Below are positions 34,680-46,744 of a stretch of 64,000 nt of DNA, piece after piece. The translations under genes were made by a program, and so were the position numbers. The notes under the pieces were generated by a model that ran no database searches, had not been told where the DNA came from, and saw only the letters and a list, made by a program, of their open reading frames with translations. Every line of letters begins with the position of its first letter. Position 1 is the stretch's first letter. This DNA is from Campanula takesimana. Taxonomy: Eukaryota > Streptophyta > Magnoliopsida > Asterales > Campanulaceae. Location of the stretch: contig JAOWBW010000191.1 in the NCBI GenBank assembly GCA_026119855.1, positions 124,001 to 188,000 of the forward strand, written 5' to 3'.

Positions 34680-36264
34680 TATCTACAATTTATGCAAAAT
34701 TTCCAAAATTTAATAAGTACCAATTTTCATTAAAGAAATAAATAATGTATTTTTCAAACGAAAATACTCCCACTAAATTATATAACCTTATTATACATTC
34801 AATGTATAATATAATTTAAGTGGGTTAAGATCCCGCTTTAATTTAATTTTAAGTCCGCTAACGCGGATTAACAAAATCAAATTAATTAGGTAGACAACTC
34901 TTGTCAATCATATCTCATATGACTCTTAGTTCCTTTCATGAGATTCCTTAAGAAATCCTATTTCAAAAAGCATGTTAAATCTCATCTTTGCCTAGGCTCA
35001 AAACTGTTTTGACGCCCAATTAAGTCCAACCATTTTGAACGTATAGTTAATGTGCCTCGCTAGGGCGTGCCCACATTATCTATCTTGCTCATACATAAAT
35101 AAAGTCAATGCATCTCGTTAGGGCGGGTCTACATTAAATTCACCTATGTATTAACAAGTGTTTTAATCATGGCATGGCAATAAAGGACTTAAAACTTTCT
35201 TTGAAGGTTCATCACATATAGCATATAACACATTTATGAGCACATAATATAAACATGTTACGCATCAAGTTTAGCCACTAAATTAATCTCCATTAATTTA
35301 AGCATAATATTTATGTGTCATTAGTTTCTCTATAATTATGAGGATGAGACTATTTCAACTTTGGTTATTATCTCAAAATCAAGACAACAAGAAGTGCGGC
35401 CGAAACTAAGCCATAAGGCATCCACAATTCCGCACTAATTCAAGAAACCAAGAAAGTAGTCCATGTGGCCGAAACTAAGCAATAGATGGTCTCGATGAAC
35501 GCAGGCCAATTGCATCCACAATTCCATATGGATCTCCAATCATTGAATCAAGAACTTTGTTTCTCAATTTTAGCAATTATGAACTCTTCATAATTCTAAC
35601 TTCGTTCTTCATAATTCTAACTTCGTTTTATCTTTGAAACTTTGATTATGATCAAGTTTGGGAAATACAATCTCGATGAACGCAGATTAGCCATCCAAAC
35701 CTTGAACCAATCTTAGAGTCACAAGACTAAAACAAATAGAAAAGTCAAACCCCAAGATCCACACCCAAACCAACTACCCAAAACCCATTCCAGATCAGCA
35801 GGTCTGGCCTGGTTCTGTTACTGGTTTGGTTGGACCTTTTGAAAATTCCAAATCTGATCAAAAGGCAAAAAGAATCAGCATTCTGATTGCATTGTGCGGC
35901 CGACCAAAATAACTGTGCGGTCGCCCAAACATGTGCGGCCGCCCACGTTATTTTGTGCGATCGCACAGGAGGATCAGAAGGCAATTTTAAAGTTCGAAAA
36001 TTTGTCTCAAAATTGTTTTCCTCGATTATTAAAACTTTGATCCAATCAAAAATTAACAATCAAATAATTCAGAATCCAACATAATTTTTAGTGCGATTCA
36101 ATAGTGCGATTAAAGTTTGTAAAACAATAAACCACATAAAATCATATAACACATAAACATATATATATATATATATATATCCAATATTCATATCATGTTA
36201 GGCACATAAACAATTTATATACACACAACATGATCTAAGTATTGAAATAATCAACATGAACGGG
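34680..36264 (-). other. Leader of copia E
   Basis: Long untranslated internal region between PBS and gag. It has two CGCTAGGGCG/GTTAGGGCGG phrases near 35057 and 35116, a duplicated ATAATTCTAACTTCG near 35591-35625, an (AT)n run at 36158-36180, and a fifth palindrome array at 35897-35963. No coding seen. Confidence 0.6.
35897..35963. promoter_or_regulatory. Palindrome array in copia E leader
   Basis: Cores at 35897, 35918, 35936 and 35958; spacing 21, 18 and 22 bp. The outer pairs keep the 21-22 bp distance while the central gap is reduced. Box types include TGTGCGGCCGCCCA and TGTGCGATCGCACA. Confidence 0.7.
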
Positions 36265-36276
36265 GCTCTGATACCA
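36265..36276 (-). promoter_or_regulatory. Primer-binding site of copia E
   Basis: GCTCTGATACCA on +, the reverse complement of TGGTATCAGAGC, one base from the 5' LTR. Confidence 0.93.
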
Positions 36277-36277
36277 C

Positions 36278-37767
36278 TGTTGGGTTTCGTAGTAACATGC
36301 GCAGCGGAAATTAGCATTCAAAATTTTACGAAACCCAAAGCCCATAGATCCATTCATATGATTAAATCAACTACAACAATATGAATACTAGAAAACTAAC
36401 CCTTGATGAATTTGAATTTGGTCTTTGATCTTGGTGGAGAACTTGAAGCTTTAATCACAAAAGTAAGAACACGAACTTTGAAGATGATAAGCTTCACCCT
36501 CTAGCGGTATCCACACCACGAACGAATATCAAGAACACTTGATCTTGGTTGCTAGACCAAAATTGTGAAATACGTTTTCACAATGAATATGAACTATATG
36601 GAATTTTATTTGTGTATTATTTTGTTCTTCAATCTAGGATGTCTTAGAACAAAATAAAACTCTCTCAAACTCTTTGGAGATTTTCAAAAAGCATTGGTAT
36701 TGATTCTGGTCGAATTTTGCTGTTTATATACAAGTTAGACCTATTGCAAATAGGAAACTTGTGTCTAAACCCATCCAAAATTCTTTTCCAAATCAAATCA
36801 GGAAACCAGTCCCGACATGGTGTGCGGCCGCCCAAAAACCTTGTGCGGTCGCACATCTATCTGGAAGGTTTCTGGTACTAACTGACCCAAACTGTGCGGC
36901 CGCTCAAGTCATCCTGTGCGCTCGCCCACTTGTCCAGATTCCCAAAGTTTTCAAAATTCCAATATAATCCTTATTTAAGATTCGTTCTATTGTGTGTGAC
37001 CCTCTAGGATTATACTAAGTTGGCAATGGGCTCAAACATGAAACCATAAGATATGATTAGGTTCTAGCAAACCATCATACCCACCCAAATAGTATAACTA
37101 GATACAAGTTCGCATTCCTTTAGAACATGTCACAATCCCTTTGTCCACAATGTCATTGAACACAAGTCATGGTCAACAAGTCAACTTGCTTTGTTCAATA
37201 CTTTCTCGATTCCGAATATGTTGATAATACAAACGACATTGATCTAATCAATTCATTTGAGTCCGGCCGAACATTTTCATCAACATCATTCCTACGAGAG
37301 GGCCCAAGCTTGACATCTCTCCGAAGAGGGACAAATCCATTTAGCTTATTATTCTTCCCTACGTGAATCCGATTATGCCAATCATACCCTTTATATAACT
37401 TCCCGGTTAAAGGTAGCGTTTGAATATGTCAAACATAATGTTCATCAAGTGGAAGACTATAATAACTCCATGTCTAAGGATTCAAATGACATAACTAATA
37501 TGAGATATATGTACGACATAGACCATGACAGAAATCTCATACAGCGGGTCATGTCCAGTACCTTGTTCCAAACAAGTACCCATAAATCTAACATGATCAT
37601 CCCATGATCATTTAGCCTTTATACTAGTGCTTAACAAGTACTAGGGACATAGATTATTATAAGTAAACATGAGCAACAATAATAATCAAAACATTTCTTT
37701 ATTGATATGAAATAAATGATAACAATTACAACGTTTATTAAACGTGCCTAGGGCACCACTACTAACA
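36278..37767 (-). repeat. 5' LTR of copia E
   Basis: Pairs with 29218-30708; contains the palindrome array at 36825-36924. Confidence 0.93.
36825..36924. promoter_or_regulatory. Four-palindrome GC box array (copia E 5' LTR)
   Basis: Cores at 36825, 36846, 36897 and 36919; spacing 21, 51 and 22 bp. Box 4 is TGTGCGCTCGCCCA, one base off the palindrome of the other LTR. Confidence 0.75.
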
Positions 37768-37772
37768 CGCCT

Positions 37773-40700
37773 CACTCGCCCTAACCCCAGCAACAACTCC
37801 CCTCGGCCTCAAGCCCACACTGCCCGAGCACCATCCAACACCCCACCCTCCTCCTAGTTAGACGACAGTGGTGCCACCCACCATATTACTAATGACCTCT
37901 CAAACCTCTCTCTTCATCGCCCATATGATGGTAGTGACGATGTAATTATTGGTGATGGGTCCTCTCTTCCGATCTCCGATATAGGTTCTTTTACTCTTCC
38001 CTCCCCTCATTCTACTCTTATCTTTAATAATGTTCTTCATGTTCCCCTTATCTCTAAAAATATACTGTCCATTTCTCAATTTTGTCGTGACAATGATGCT
38101 ATCGCTGAATTCTCTCATTCTTCTTTTCTTATTAAGGCTCGTTCGACCAACCACGTTCTCCTTCATGGCATCATTGACCGTGGAGTTTATCTTTGGTCTC
38201 CGTCCTCCGTCCAAGCAAACACCAGCACCATCAACTCCCTCCACTCATGGCACCACCGCCTCGGTCACCCAGCTGCTCCTGTTATTTCCCTTTTAGAAAA
38301 AACAATTTTCATTACCTATTTCCGTTAGTAATTTTTCTACCTGTAATGCGTGCAACATCAATAAAAGTACAAATTGTCGTTTTCTACTTCTTCTCTTGTT
38401 TCTCATGCTCCTTTAGATATTATATTCTCGGATGTATGGACCTCTCCTGACTTCTCTCACGACCACTTCAAATATTACGTCATATTTGTGGACCACTTCA
38501 CTAAATACACATGGTTATATCCCTTAAAACAAAAATCTGACACCTTTGCCACTTTCACTCGCTTCAAATCTCTTCTCGAAAAATACTTTCACAAAGATAT
38601 TACATAATTCTTTTCTGACAATGAAGGTGAATATATCAAAATTACTCCCTCCCTACTACAGTCTGGAATCTCTCATCTCCCCTCCCCTCCTCACACTCCT
38701 GAACACAAGGCCTTGCTGAACAACGACACCGACATATTGTTGAAACGGGCCTTGCTCTTCTTTCTCATGCTAATCTCCCTCTCACCCTCTGGCCATATGC
38801 TCTACCACTGCCACTTATCTCATAAATCGACTTCCCACTTCTACTCTCCATAATGATTCTCCATTCCTTCGTCTCTTCAACCCCCCCCCCCAACTACTCC
38901 AAACTTCGTTCTTTGGCTGCTTTTGTTATCCCTGGTTGCGTCCTTATTCACCCCACAAACTCGCTCCAAAATCAACTCCCTGCATCTTCGTTGGCTATTC
39001 ACCCACACAAAGCACTTACTAATGTCTCGAACCCACAGCCTACCGTGTCTACACATCTTGCCATGTTAAGTTTGTCGAAAATGAATTCCCATATCCCTCT
39101 CTCACAAATACTACACCAACTCCATTCCCATTAACTTCAACCCAATGGTGTCCTGTTTCCACCCCAATACCCACATCTGATGTCCCTCAAACTAACCCTA
39201 CTGTCCCACAACCTCACCCACCAACTATCACAGCCCCTACCCCCCACAATCTGAACCTAACCTTCCGCCCTCCAATACTACCCCGAACCCACCTCAACCT
39301 CAACCTGTCCCCACCACTTCTCCAGATCATACACCTGACCAAACATCCCCTTCTCCCTCTGTTCCGACAGCCCCTGCCACCTCTCAAACCACACCCAACC
39401 CTTCACCACCCACCCGCACTATTGTAACCGCCTCACAAATAACATCATCAAACCCAATCCTAAATATGCAAATCTTGCCGCTCTCACCTCCTCTACTAGC
39501 CTTCCAACCACCACCAAACAAGCACTTGCCTCCCCACAATGGCGTGCTGCCATGCTTGATGAAATAAATGCCCTCACCCACAATAATACTTGGTCACTGG
39601 TCCCCTCTAGTGATGCCCATAATGTAGTTGGATGCAAATGGGTATTCGGAATCAAATATAACCCCGATAACTCCATCCAAAAGTATAAAGCCCGTCTTGT
39701 TACAAAAGACTTTCACCAACAACCCGGTGTTGATTACTCTGAAACCTTCAGCCCCGTTATAAAACCTGTCACTGTTCGCTTCTTCTTTCCTTTGCTCTCA
39801 ATCATGGTTGGTCCCTTTGCCAACTTGATATAAACAACGCCTTTCTTTAAGGCACTCTCCAAGAAACTGTATATATGACTCAACCTCCCGGCTTCATCAA
39901 CTCTAACTCTCCTTCCCATGTCTGTCGTCTTTCCAAAGCAATTTACGGTCTCAAACAAGCCCCTCGAGCTTGGTATACCGAACTCAAAAACTACATTCTC
40001 TCCTATGGCTTTCAATCCTCTCTTGCCGATCCATCTCTTTTCATCTTCAACAAAAACTCCCACCTTTTGTATCTTCTCATCTATGTCGATGACATAATAG
40101 TCACCGGTCCACCCTCCTCTTTCCTTGCCTCATTTATCTCTAGTCTTTCTTCCCGTTTCTCTCTAAAGGATCTCAGTCCTCTCTCTTACTTCCTTGGCAT
40201 TGAAGTCACGCCAAACTCCCAAGGTCTCCTTCTCTCTCAAACCAAATACATACATGATCTTCTTACTCGCCACAACATGATTTACTCCAAACCATCACCT
40301 ACACCTATGGCCACCTACCCGCCCCTCACTTCCTCTACCTCATACCCTATCTATAATCCCACCGACTATCGTGCCATTGTTGGTGCACTATAATATCTCT
40401 CCATCAATCGTCCAGACATTTCCTTCTCTGTTAACAAACTTGCACAATTCATGCAAAACCCCCAGGAATATCATTGGGCCTCCCTAAAACGCATTCTTAG
40501 ATATCTTCATGGTACTCTCACTATGGGTATCCAACTATTTCGCCACACCACCCTATCCCTTCATGCCTTCTGTGATGCCGATTGGGCAGGTGACAAGAAT
40601 GACTATGTTTCCACCTCCGGTTTTATTGTTTATCTTGGCCGAAAACCCGTTGCTTGGTCCTCCAAGAAGCAACGCACCCTTGCCCGATCTTCTACCGAGG

Positions 40701-41030
40701 CTGAATTTCGAGCCGTCGCAGATGCTACTGCCGAAATTTTATGGATTAAGAGTCTTCTATCTGAGCTTCACCTTCCCATTTCCCTTCCATCGGTCATTTA
40801 CTGTGCAACCTTGGCGCCACTCACTACTCTGCCAACCCAGTCTTTCACTCTCGAATGAAGCACATTGCCCTATCATTTCACTTTGTTCGAGAGGTACAAC
40901 TCGGCAATCTTCGAGTCCAGCACATCTCCGGTGAAGACCAACTCGCTGATGCTCTTACTAAACCGCTTCCTCGCGCTCGCTTCAACTTTCTCATGTCCAA
41001 GATTGGTCTTATCCACGGAACGTCCATCTT
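37773..41030 (+). pseudogene. protease-pol of copia D
   Basis: Continues D after E. Protease DSGATHHIT at about 37864 is preceded by a TAG. GAG-pre-integrase HHRLGHPAAPV is near 38248. The integrase core has FVDHFTKYTWLYPLKQ and a decayed second half with stops around 38606-38900. A Pro/Thr-rich linker follows, then RT (VVGCKWVFGIKYNPD, 39627; YGLKQAPRAW; YVDD near 40087). A TAA near 40391 precedes RNase H (CDADWAGDKNDY, STEAEFRAVADA), which has a frameshift near 40800 and ends in ADALTKPLPRARF. At least six lesions. Confidence 0.9.
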
Positions 41031-41039
41031 GCGGGGGCG
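41028..41039 (+). other. Polypurine tract of copia D
   Basis: TTGCGGGGGCG directly before the 3' LTR start TGATATACATAACA. Confidence 0.8.
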
Positions 41040-41266
41040 TGATATACATAACAAAGATCCCTCCATATCATCTGAGACTTGCTCTCCACTCAAACATAAA
41101 GATTGAACAACTCTTGTAACTAATTAGAAAGATATTAGGATCTTGTAAATATTCTAGGAGATTAGTTATTCTTGTAAAGTTTATCATTTACTTTTTTATC
41201 TCTTGTAAACACCTATATATGTACATCACTTTGTGAATAATAAATCAAGCTTTTTATTTCTCTATA
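41040..41266 (+). repeat. 3' LTR of copia D
   Basis: 227 bp, same length as the 5' LTR; followed by TSD ACACA. Confidence 0.92.
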
Positions 41267-41271
41267 ACACA

Positions 41272-41798
41272 GTTGTTATATTTAGTTATAGTAAGTATTA
41301 CTTTTGACGTTTTTTTTTTTTTTTTAATATTTGGGTCATTGGTCGACCCGTCTTTACTATGAAACGAAGCTGTTCTCACAAGAGACCAACTCTAAAAAAG
41401 ATATTGGTACGTCGCAGAAATAGAGTTCAGTTAATGACATAACTCATGTTTATCATATCAATTGAATTTAAAATTGATTTTTTAAAATTATTTTTTTAAA
41501 ATTATTTTGTATTTGATAATAGAAAATCAAATTTGATTTGAAATTGGGTTGTAAGAGAAGATGAAATTTGAGATAAATTAAATATTGATTTGGGTTACTC
41601 GATTTAGGTTACTCGATTTAGGTTTTCCTAGCAGTAACTTCAAATATGTTGTTCACCCTATAAGAAGATAGGAGTATGATTTCTTCAAGGCTAAACCTGG
41701 TTTATAATCCAATTAAGTTGTTGGTGCGACGTGAAATTATGATGTGGAATTTTACGTGTCTCACTATGGAATTAGGAGTGTACTCTCTTTATATTATA
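41272..41798. other. Non-coding, remainder of AT-rich repeat
   Basis: The first about 70 bp continue the GTTACA-type repeat split by copia D, including GGTCGACCC near 41341, which also occurs at 27221. The rest has a direct repeat GGTTACTCGATTTAGGTT near 41593-41622. No gene seen. Confidence 0.4.
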
Positions 41799-42107
41799 CT
41801 CCCTCCTTAAAGTTTTTACTTTCTTTTCTGGACTTTCTCAATTTAAAAATTTTAGTTTTTTATGCTACAAATAGCAAGTATGAACAGTGTTTTGAACAAT
41901 ATATTTTTCATAAAGTTCATTTAATTATAGAAAAAACCGTTACTTAACACCTAACTTATTTTCACCCACTTGCTTTATGAATAGTGTTTTTGATAATTAT
42001 ATCCTCAACTCCCTACTTTTGTTGACCCATTCTTCATTGGTTCCTTATTAAGCGTGCAAAAACAAACTAAAACCCTTAAACCAGGACGGAAACCAGGAGG
42101 GAGGGAG
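41799..42107. mobile_element. Stowaway MITE
   Basis: Ends CTCCCTCCTTAAAG and CCAGGAGGGAGGGAG with TA on both sides (41797-41798, 42108-42109). Confidence 0.72.
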
Positions 42108-42837
42108 TATATATTGATTATAATTGGATAGAAATATATACTATAGTATTTTAAAGTTGGTGAAACTTACCTTGGGAATGACACGTAAGCCAAAAATGGG
42201 TTTATCCTGATTTAGAGGATGCCATGTAATATGACTTTGAAATCATGGAGGCTTTTGGCATTCTCCTACATAGGTAAAAATAATAGGTAATATCCATAGA
42301 TATGATAGTAGGTAATTTAGTGATTCTATAAGAAGATAAGAAGAGATTCATATCTAATAGAATATGTACTCTTATATATAGAGTATTAGACTAGGTAGAC
42401 ATATACTCTTATATATAGCGCAGGGAGGGAGCCACATGGTGGCAAGGGGGTCTGACCCCCTGAGTTTCAATATGTGTACTTCAAGCCCTTTTATTTTTGC
42501 ATAATTACAGCTATTGAGGATTTTTTACCCCCCTCAGTTTTGGTCTATTTCTAAAAGACACTTTATAGTTGAAAAGGAAAAGCCATAATAGTTCCAAATA
42601 ATTCAAATTTGAAATAATGAAAATAAAAGGGTTATAATGTTAACTGTTAACTAGTTTATGGAGTGAATATCAAAATAAAGATAACCTTTTCTAAGATAAT
42701 TTGGCTTGATAAAGTATTTTACTTTCCCTATTAAAACCTAACTACTACTTTCCTGATAAAATAATTACTTGAGGTATTTAAGAAAAATTCCGTAAGACGC
42801 TAGATAAGTTGATTATGTAAATGGTTAAAATTTTATA

Positions 42838-43247
42838 CTCCTTCCGTCTCAAAATACTTGTAGTAGTTTAAGAAGTTGAAGTTTGTCCGAAATATTTGTA
42901 GTTTGAGGAAGTCTTGTGTGAGACGGGTCTTGTTGAGAGAGAAAATGGGCTTACCCCGCTCCATCCATAAGGGGGCAAACAATTTACTCTCTCATTAAAA
43001 CTAGTCTCACACGTGAGACCGTCTCACACAAGTTTTTGCCTTGTAGTTTTGCTATTTTCTAGATATCTTTAGCATTGTTTGTCAAATATACCTTTATTTA
43101 TGATTATGTGTTGTCATTGTAAAAATATTTAATTGTCTAGGTACTTGAAATGTTCTAAGGGTAATATGGTCTAATAGATATGCATTGATTGTTTTTCTTA
43201 ATATGTGTGAAAATTTTAGAATTACCAATATTTAAGGACGCAAGGAG
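42838..43247. mobile_element. Stowaway MITE nested in the hAT element
   Basis: Ends CTCCTTCCGTCTCAAAATA and GGACGCAAGGAG with TA on both sides (42836-42837, 43248-43249). Confidence 0.72.
42905..43040. mobile_element. Mutator-like MITE nested in the Stowaway
   Basis: 136 bp. The exact 9-bp TSD TTGTAGTTT is at 42896-42904 and 43041-43049. TIRs are GAGGAAGTCTTGTGTGAGACG and, from the right end, GGCAAAAACTTGTGTGAGACG. A 9-bp TSD indicates the Mutator superfamily. Confidence 0.8.
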
Positions 43248-43611
43248 TAACAAGTTTGATTGATATTAATTGATTATAATAATTATTACTCCGTCCGCCT
43301 TTAATGATCAAAACATTCTAAAAATCTCTACTTTTACTGAAATTAAATGGCAAAGAGTCATTAATATCTTGTTATTCACTTTTCAAATATTTTGTTATGC
43401 AGTTATAAAGAGACTAGTGGAAATAAATATGTAAAAAAAAAAATCACAAACAATTTTATTTTTATTTTTTTGAAAAAAAGCATTCATTTTCATACAACAT
43501 TTCCTGGAAACGGACATTCACTTAATATTAGAGAGAATATGAAATTTATTTTTGTTTAGTTAAATCTTGACCCTCCTCACTTCAATTTCTGGCTACGTCC
43601 CTGATATAGAG

Positions 43612-45242
43612 TATTAGACTAGGTAGGGTTTGGATGCATTAAAGAACAATTCATTAAGAAGTGACTTTTTAATTTTTGACTATTCAAATTTTCATAATTC
43701 AATGGCTTTGATCCTTTCATGTATTCCAAGAGACAACATATTATTCAAAACCATTGAATTATGATGGAATTCTTAATGTTTAAAGTATCAAGTGAATTTG
43801 AAATCATAGAAAATGAAAAAATAAGATGAACCATTGTAATAAATAATGCTAAAATCTAAAAAGTCTCTAACTTACATTTTATTAATATGACTTGCATTTA
43901 TACTAGCATATAAAAAATCTCTCACTTACATATTATTAATATGACTTGCATTCATAATCTCATAAGTTATAAGACTCTTCAACTTTAAAAACTACTACAA
44001 AAATATAAAAACCAAACATTTATTTATCAAATAGTACTTTTAAGCTCTCAACTCTACCAAAAAGACACCCTTCTCATTTTAGATGCAAGGATAATTTCAT
44101 TGTTCATACTTTTCTATACATAAATGAAGCCAAAGGGAAGAAGACGACGCAATGATTTATCAACCCTCCATATAGGTAATAAAATATTCTATTTCAATAT
44201 TTCATGCATTATATACTAACTATTGTATTTGTTGTTATATTAATTTTTGTAGGTATTCCTTCAAAAGAAATTGCTAAAAAAAATCGTGCTATGAAGCGTG
44301 CTTATTTGATGAGTTAAAAAAAATAAAAAAGGAAGTTCAAATTTACAAGCGAAAGAGAAGGAATGAACAAGCATGTCGAAAGATGGACGAGAAACTTTTT
44401 TCGGCCAATCAGGTTTGAAGTCAGGTTTCATCAATATAACTAAAGTCTCTTGCAGAGTTTAAGAATAATATTCGTAATAAAATTTGGGAAATTTGGGTAG
44501 TTAACCTATACACACAAGCGGCACACACAACACACACACATGTATATATATATACACACTAAACACACGTGCAATTTTTCATATCCTCAAACTTTTATTT
44601 TGTTTACATATTCATCAATGCGTACATCACAACGGACGAATAGTTCCAGGAAAAGAAATTTACTATTGGATAATGAAATTGGTACCACATCCACTTACAA
44701 TGTTAGGACATCAGGTATGTTGAATTTGTTAATTTAATAGAGTGTAAAATTGGTGCTATTAATTACTAAGATTTAGTTAATGACAAAGATTTAGATAAAA
44801 CTACAATAGCTATTGTATCTAACATATCAATTCGGACGGAAGGAGTATATAGGTAGTTAGGGCTAAGTAGTAAGCAACGGGTCTTTATTTCATAACTTTT
44901 CATAGCTTCTCACATATGTGACTGAGTGTATATATTAAATGTTTTACAAAAACATACCCGCATTCCTATGATTATTCAGCAATTTAGGAGGGAAATTTAT
45001 TTTCATCAGTAATTAAACTTAGGAAAAATTCAAAACGGAAATTATTAACAACAAGTTTGGGATGGAAGGAGTATAACTAACAAATCCAGTTTAACCTTCA
45101 AATAAATTATTTAAATTTCATTATCAAATAATTTTAGCAATAACATGATCTTTTAAAAAAGTAAAAAAATGAGACAATTTAAATTCACCATAATGTCATT
45201 AGGTGTTCTAGCTCCCGTGCGGAGCACGGGTTTATTTTCTAG
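43612..45242 (+). mobile_element. Probable Helitron-derived region with 3' terminus
   Basis: Ends with hairpin CCCGTGC-GGA-GCACGGG (45214-45230) and CTAG before T at 45243, like the Helitron at 23126. The 5' end is not identified, so the start given is only the limit of my reading. Inside are two exon-like pieces: 44123-44330, where a GT...AG interval of about 80 bp separates two short Lys/Arg-rich reading frames, and 44619-44715 (MRTSQRTNSSRKR). Right ends of Stowaway-like repeats (GGACGGAAGGAGTA near 44833, GGATGGAAGGAGTA near 45061) also occur. Confidence 0.45.
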
Positions 45243-45287
45243 TCTTTGTGAAATGATTAAAAAACTTGTCCAAACTCCAAATATATA

Positions 45288-45542
45288 ACTCCCTCAATCT
45301 CACTCGAATTATGACAAATTTCAATTTTGGGTGCCCAATTTGAATTAGGATAACCCAAAAATGGAAGTGTTTTATTAATGAGACCCACATTCACACTCAC
45401 AACAACTTTCCACTCATTATTCTCTACCCCATTTTCTCTCTCCTACTTCACTTTTCATACTCACAACACTTACTCAACTAACACTTTTTTCTTAATCCTC
45501 GTGTGCAACCCAAAAATCCTAATTTGGGTGGGACACTGGGAG
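45288..45542. mobile_element. Stowaway-like MITE, first of three in a row
   Basis: Ends ACTCCCTCAATCTCAC and GGGTGGGACACTGGGAG, followed by TA. Confidence 0.62.
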
Positions 45543-45552
45543 TATACATATA

Positions 45553-45864
45553 CTCCCTCCGTCCCACCACAAGTGAGCCTTCTTTCCCTTTTAGGTCGTC
45601 CCATTAAAAGTGAGACAACTCAAAATGGAAATGTTTCAACCCCACTCATTATCTCTCTTCATTTTCCACCACTCAGTTTATTCAACCAATACTACTATTT
45701 ATCCCACTCATTTTCTTTCTTCATTTTCCACCACTCAATTTATCCAACTAACAATACTATTTACTCCACTCATTATTTCTCTTCATTTTCTACCACACAT
45801 TAACTAGTTTCTCTTAATTAGTGTGCAAACCCCTCTAGTCCTACTTGTGCTGGGGCGGAGGGAG
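45553..45864. mobile_element. Stowaway MITE, second of three
   Basis: Ends CTCCCTCCGTCCCACCAC and TGCTGGGGCGGAGGGAG with TA at both edges. The interior has imperfect repeats of CACTCATTATCTCTCTTCA-like sequence. Confidence 0.78.
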
Positions 45865-45868
45865 TATA

Positions 45869-46150
45869 CTCTTTCCGGCCCTCTTTAATTTATAAAAATG
45901 AGTCTTGGTATAAGAATTTAAAAAAATGATTGAAAAGATGATGTGTTGTGACTTGTGATTGTGAGTGTAGATAGTTGAGTGGGGGAGAAAAAAGTGGGTA
46001 GAAAATAGTAAATGAATAGTTGTGTGAGTATGATAAGTAGGTTCCACTATTTAAAAAATGTTATAACATTTTTATAGTATATGATTTTTTTAATAATAAA
46101 TGCGACAACAAAAATAGTAATTTTTATAGATTAAAGAGTGACGGAAAGAG
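45869..46150. mobile_element. Stowaway MITE, third of three
   Basis: Ends CTCTTTCCGGCCC and GTGACGGAAAGAG within TA. The body is homologous to the MITE at 20480-20743. Only TATA separates it from the previous element. Confidence 0.78.
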
Positions 46151-46251
46151 TATAAAAAACATAAATTATTCAAAGTCAAATTGAAGCAGAGTTACATAAT
46201 CAAACTACAATGACAATACAGTTGAAATAGTACTTCAAAACCACTATTCTA

Positions 46252-46707
46252 GGGCGGGACTCTTGTGAGACCGTTTCACGGCGTTAGACTGCTCACAGCC
46301 AAGCCGAGCCGAGCCGCCGAGCCAAGTTGAGTTTTATTTTTTCCTGCCATTTTTTGCTCGCCAGCAAAAGTAACACTTTTTATAAAGAAATGTAACACTT
46401 TTTTTAAAAAAAAAAATGTACCACAAATTTACTGAAATAGATTAAAGATAACATGAGATTGACTACTAAACTAATGTAACATTTTATAATAATGAATGAA
46501 ACATTTTTTTCTCAATTGTAATACTTTTCTAGGGTTTTCCATTCAATTGAAATGCAAAAACCGGTTATATACATGATTTTTTACTCTTTTTTAAAGAAAA
46601 AAGTAACATTTTGCTCTATAAAACTATTACATTCATCTATATAACAAATTACAATCATATATGCGTTGTGTTACACTTCAATTATTACTTTTTCTAACTA
46701 CAAAAAC

Positions 46708-46744
<37 letters not shown>

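Larger units (their letters stand above)
29218..37767 (-). mobile_element. Copia E, nested in D
   Basis: Complete Ty1/copia element on -. LTRs 29218-30708 and 36278-37767 (1491 and 1490 bp) start TGTTGGGTTTCG on + and end CTAACA or CCAACA. The target duplication is CGCCC on the left and CGCCT on the right, so one base has changed. gag, protease, integrase, RT and RNase H are all present with scattered frameshifts. A leader of about 1.6 kb (34680-36277) lies between the 5' LTR and gag. The LTRs carry the same four-palindrome cassette as the gypsy elements. Confidence 0.93.
27986..41266 (+). mobile_element. Copia D (RE1-like), split by copia E
   Basis: Complete Ty1/copia element on +. Short 227-bp LTRs at 27986-28212 and 41040-41266 differ at about seven bases (roughly 97% identical by eye). 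TSD ACACA at 27981-27985 and 41267-41271. PBS directly follows the 5' LTR, and PPT GCGGGGGCG precedes the 3' LTR. Protein order is gag, protease, integrase, RT, RNase H, as in copia. The gag style resembles Arabidopsis RE1 (family knowledge). It is degenerate in all domains and interrupted by E at 29218-37767. Confidence 0.92.
42421..43603. mobile_element. hAT-like element holding two nested MITEs
   Basis: TIRs CAGGGAGGGAGCCA and, from the right end, CAGGGACGTAGCCA. The 8-bp TSD is ATATAGCG on the left and ATATAGAG on the right (one mismatch). 1183 bp including nested insertions at 42838-43247. The GGGAGCCAC terminal style is common in plant hAT non-autonomous elements. Confidence 0.75.

Noticed and set aside
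37169..37366. ORF in copia E LTR
   Set aside because: Lies within the LTR with no homology to a protein family; the other LTR copy has it broken.
45378..45803. 141-codon ORF rich in Ser/Thr/Phe
   Set aside because: Spans two Stowaway MITEs; low-complexity translation of CTCATT-type repeats.
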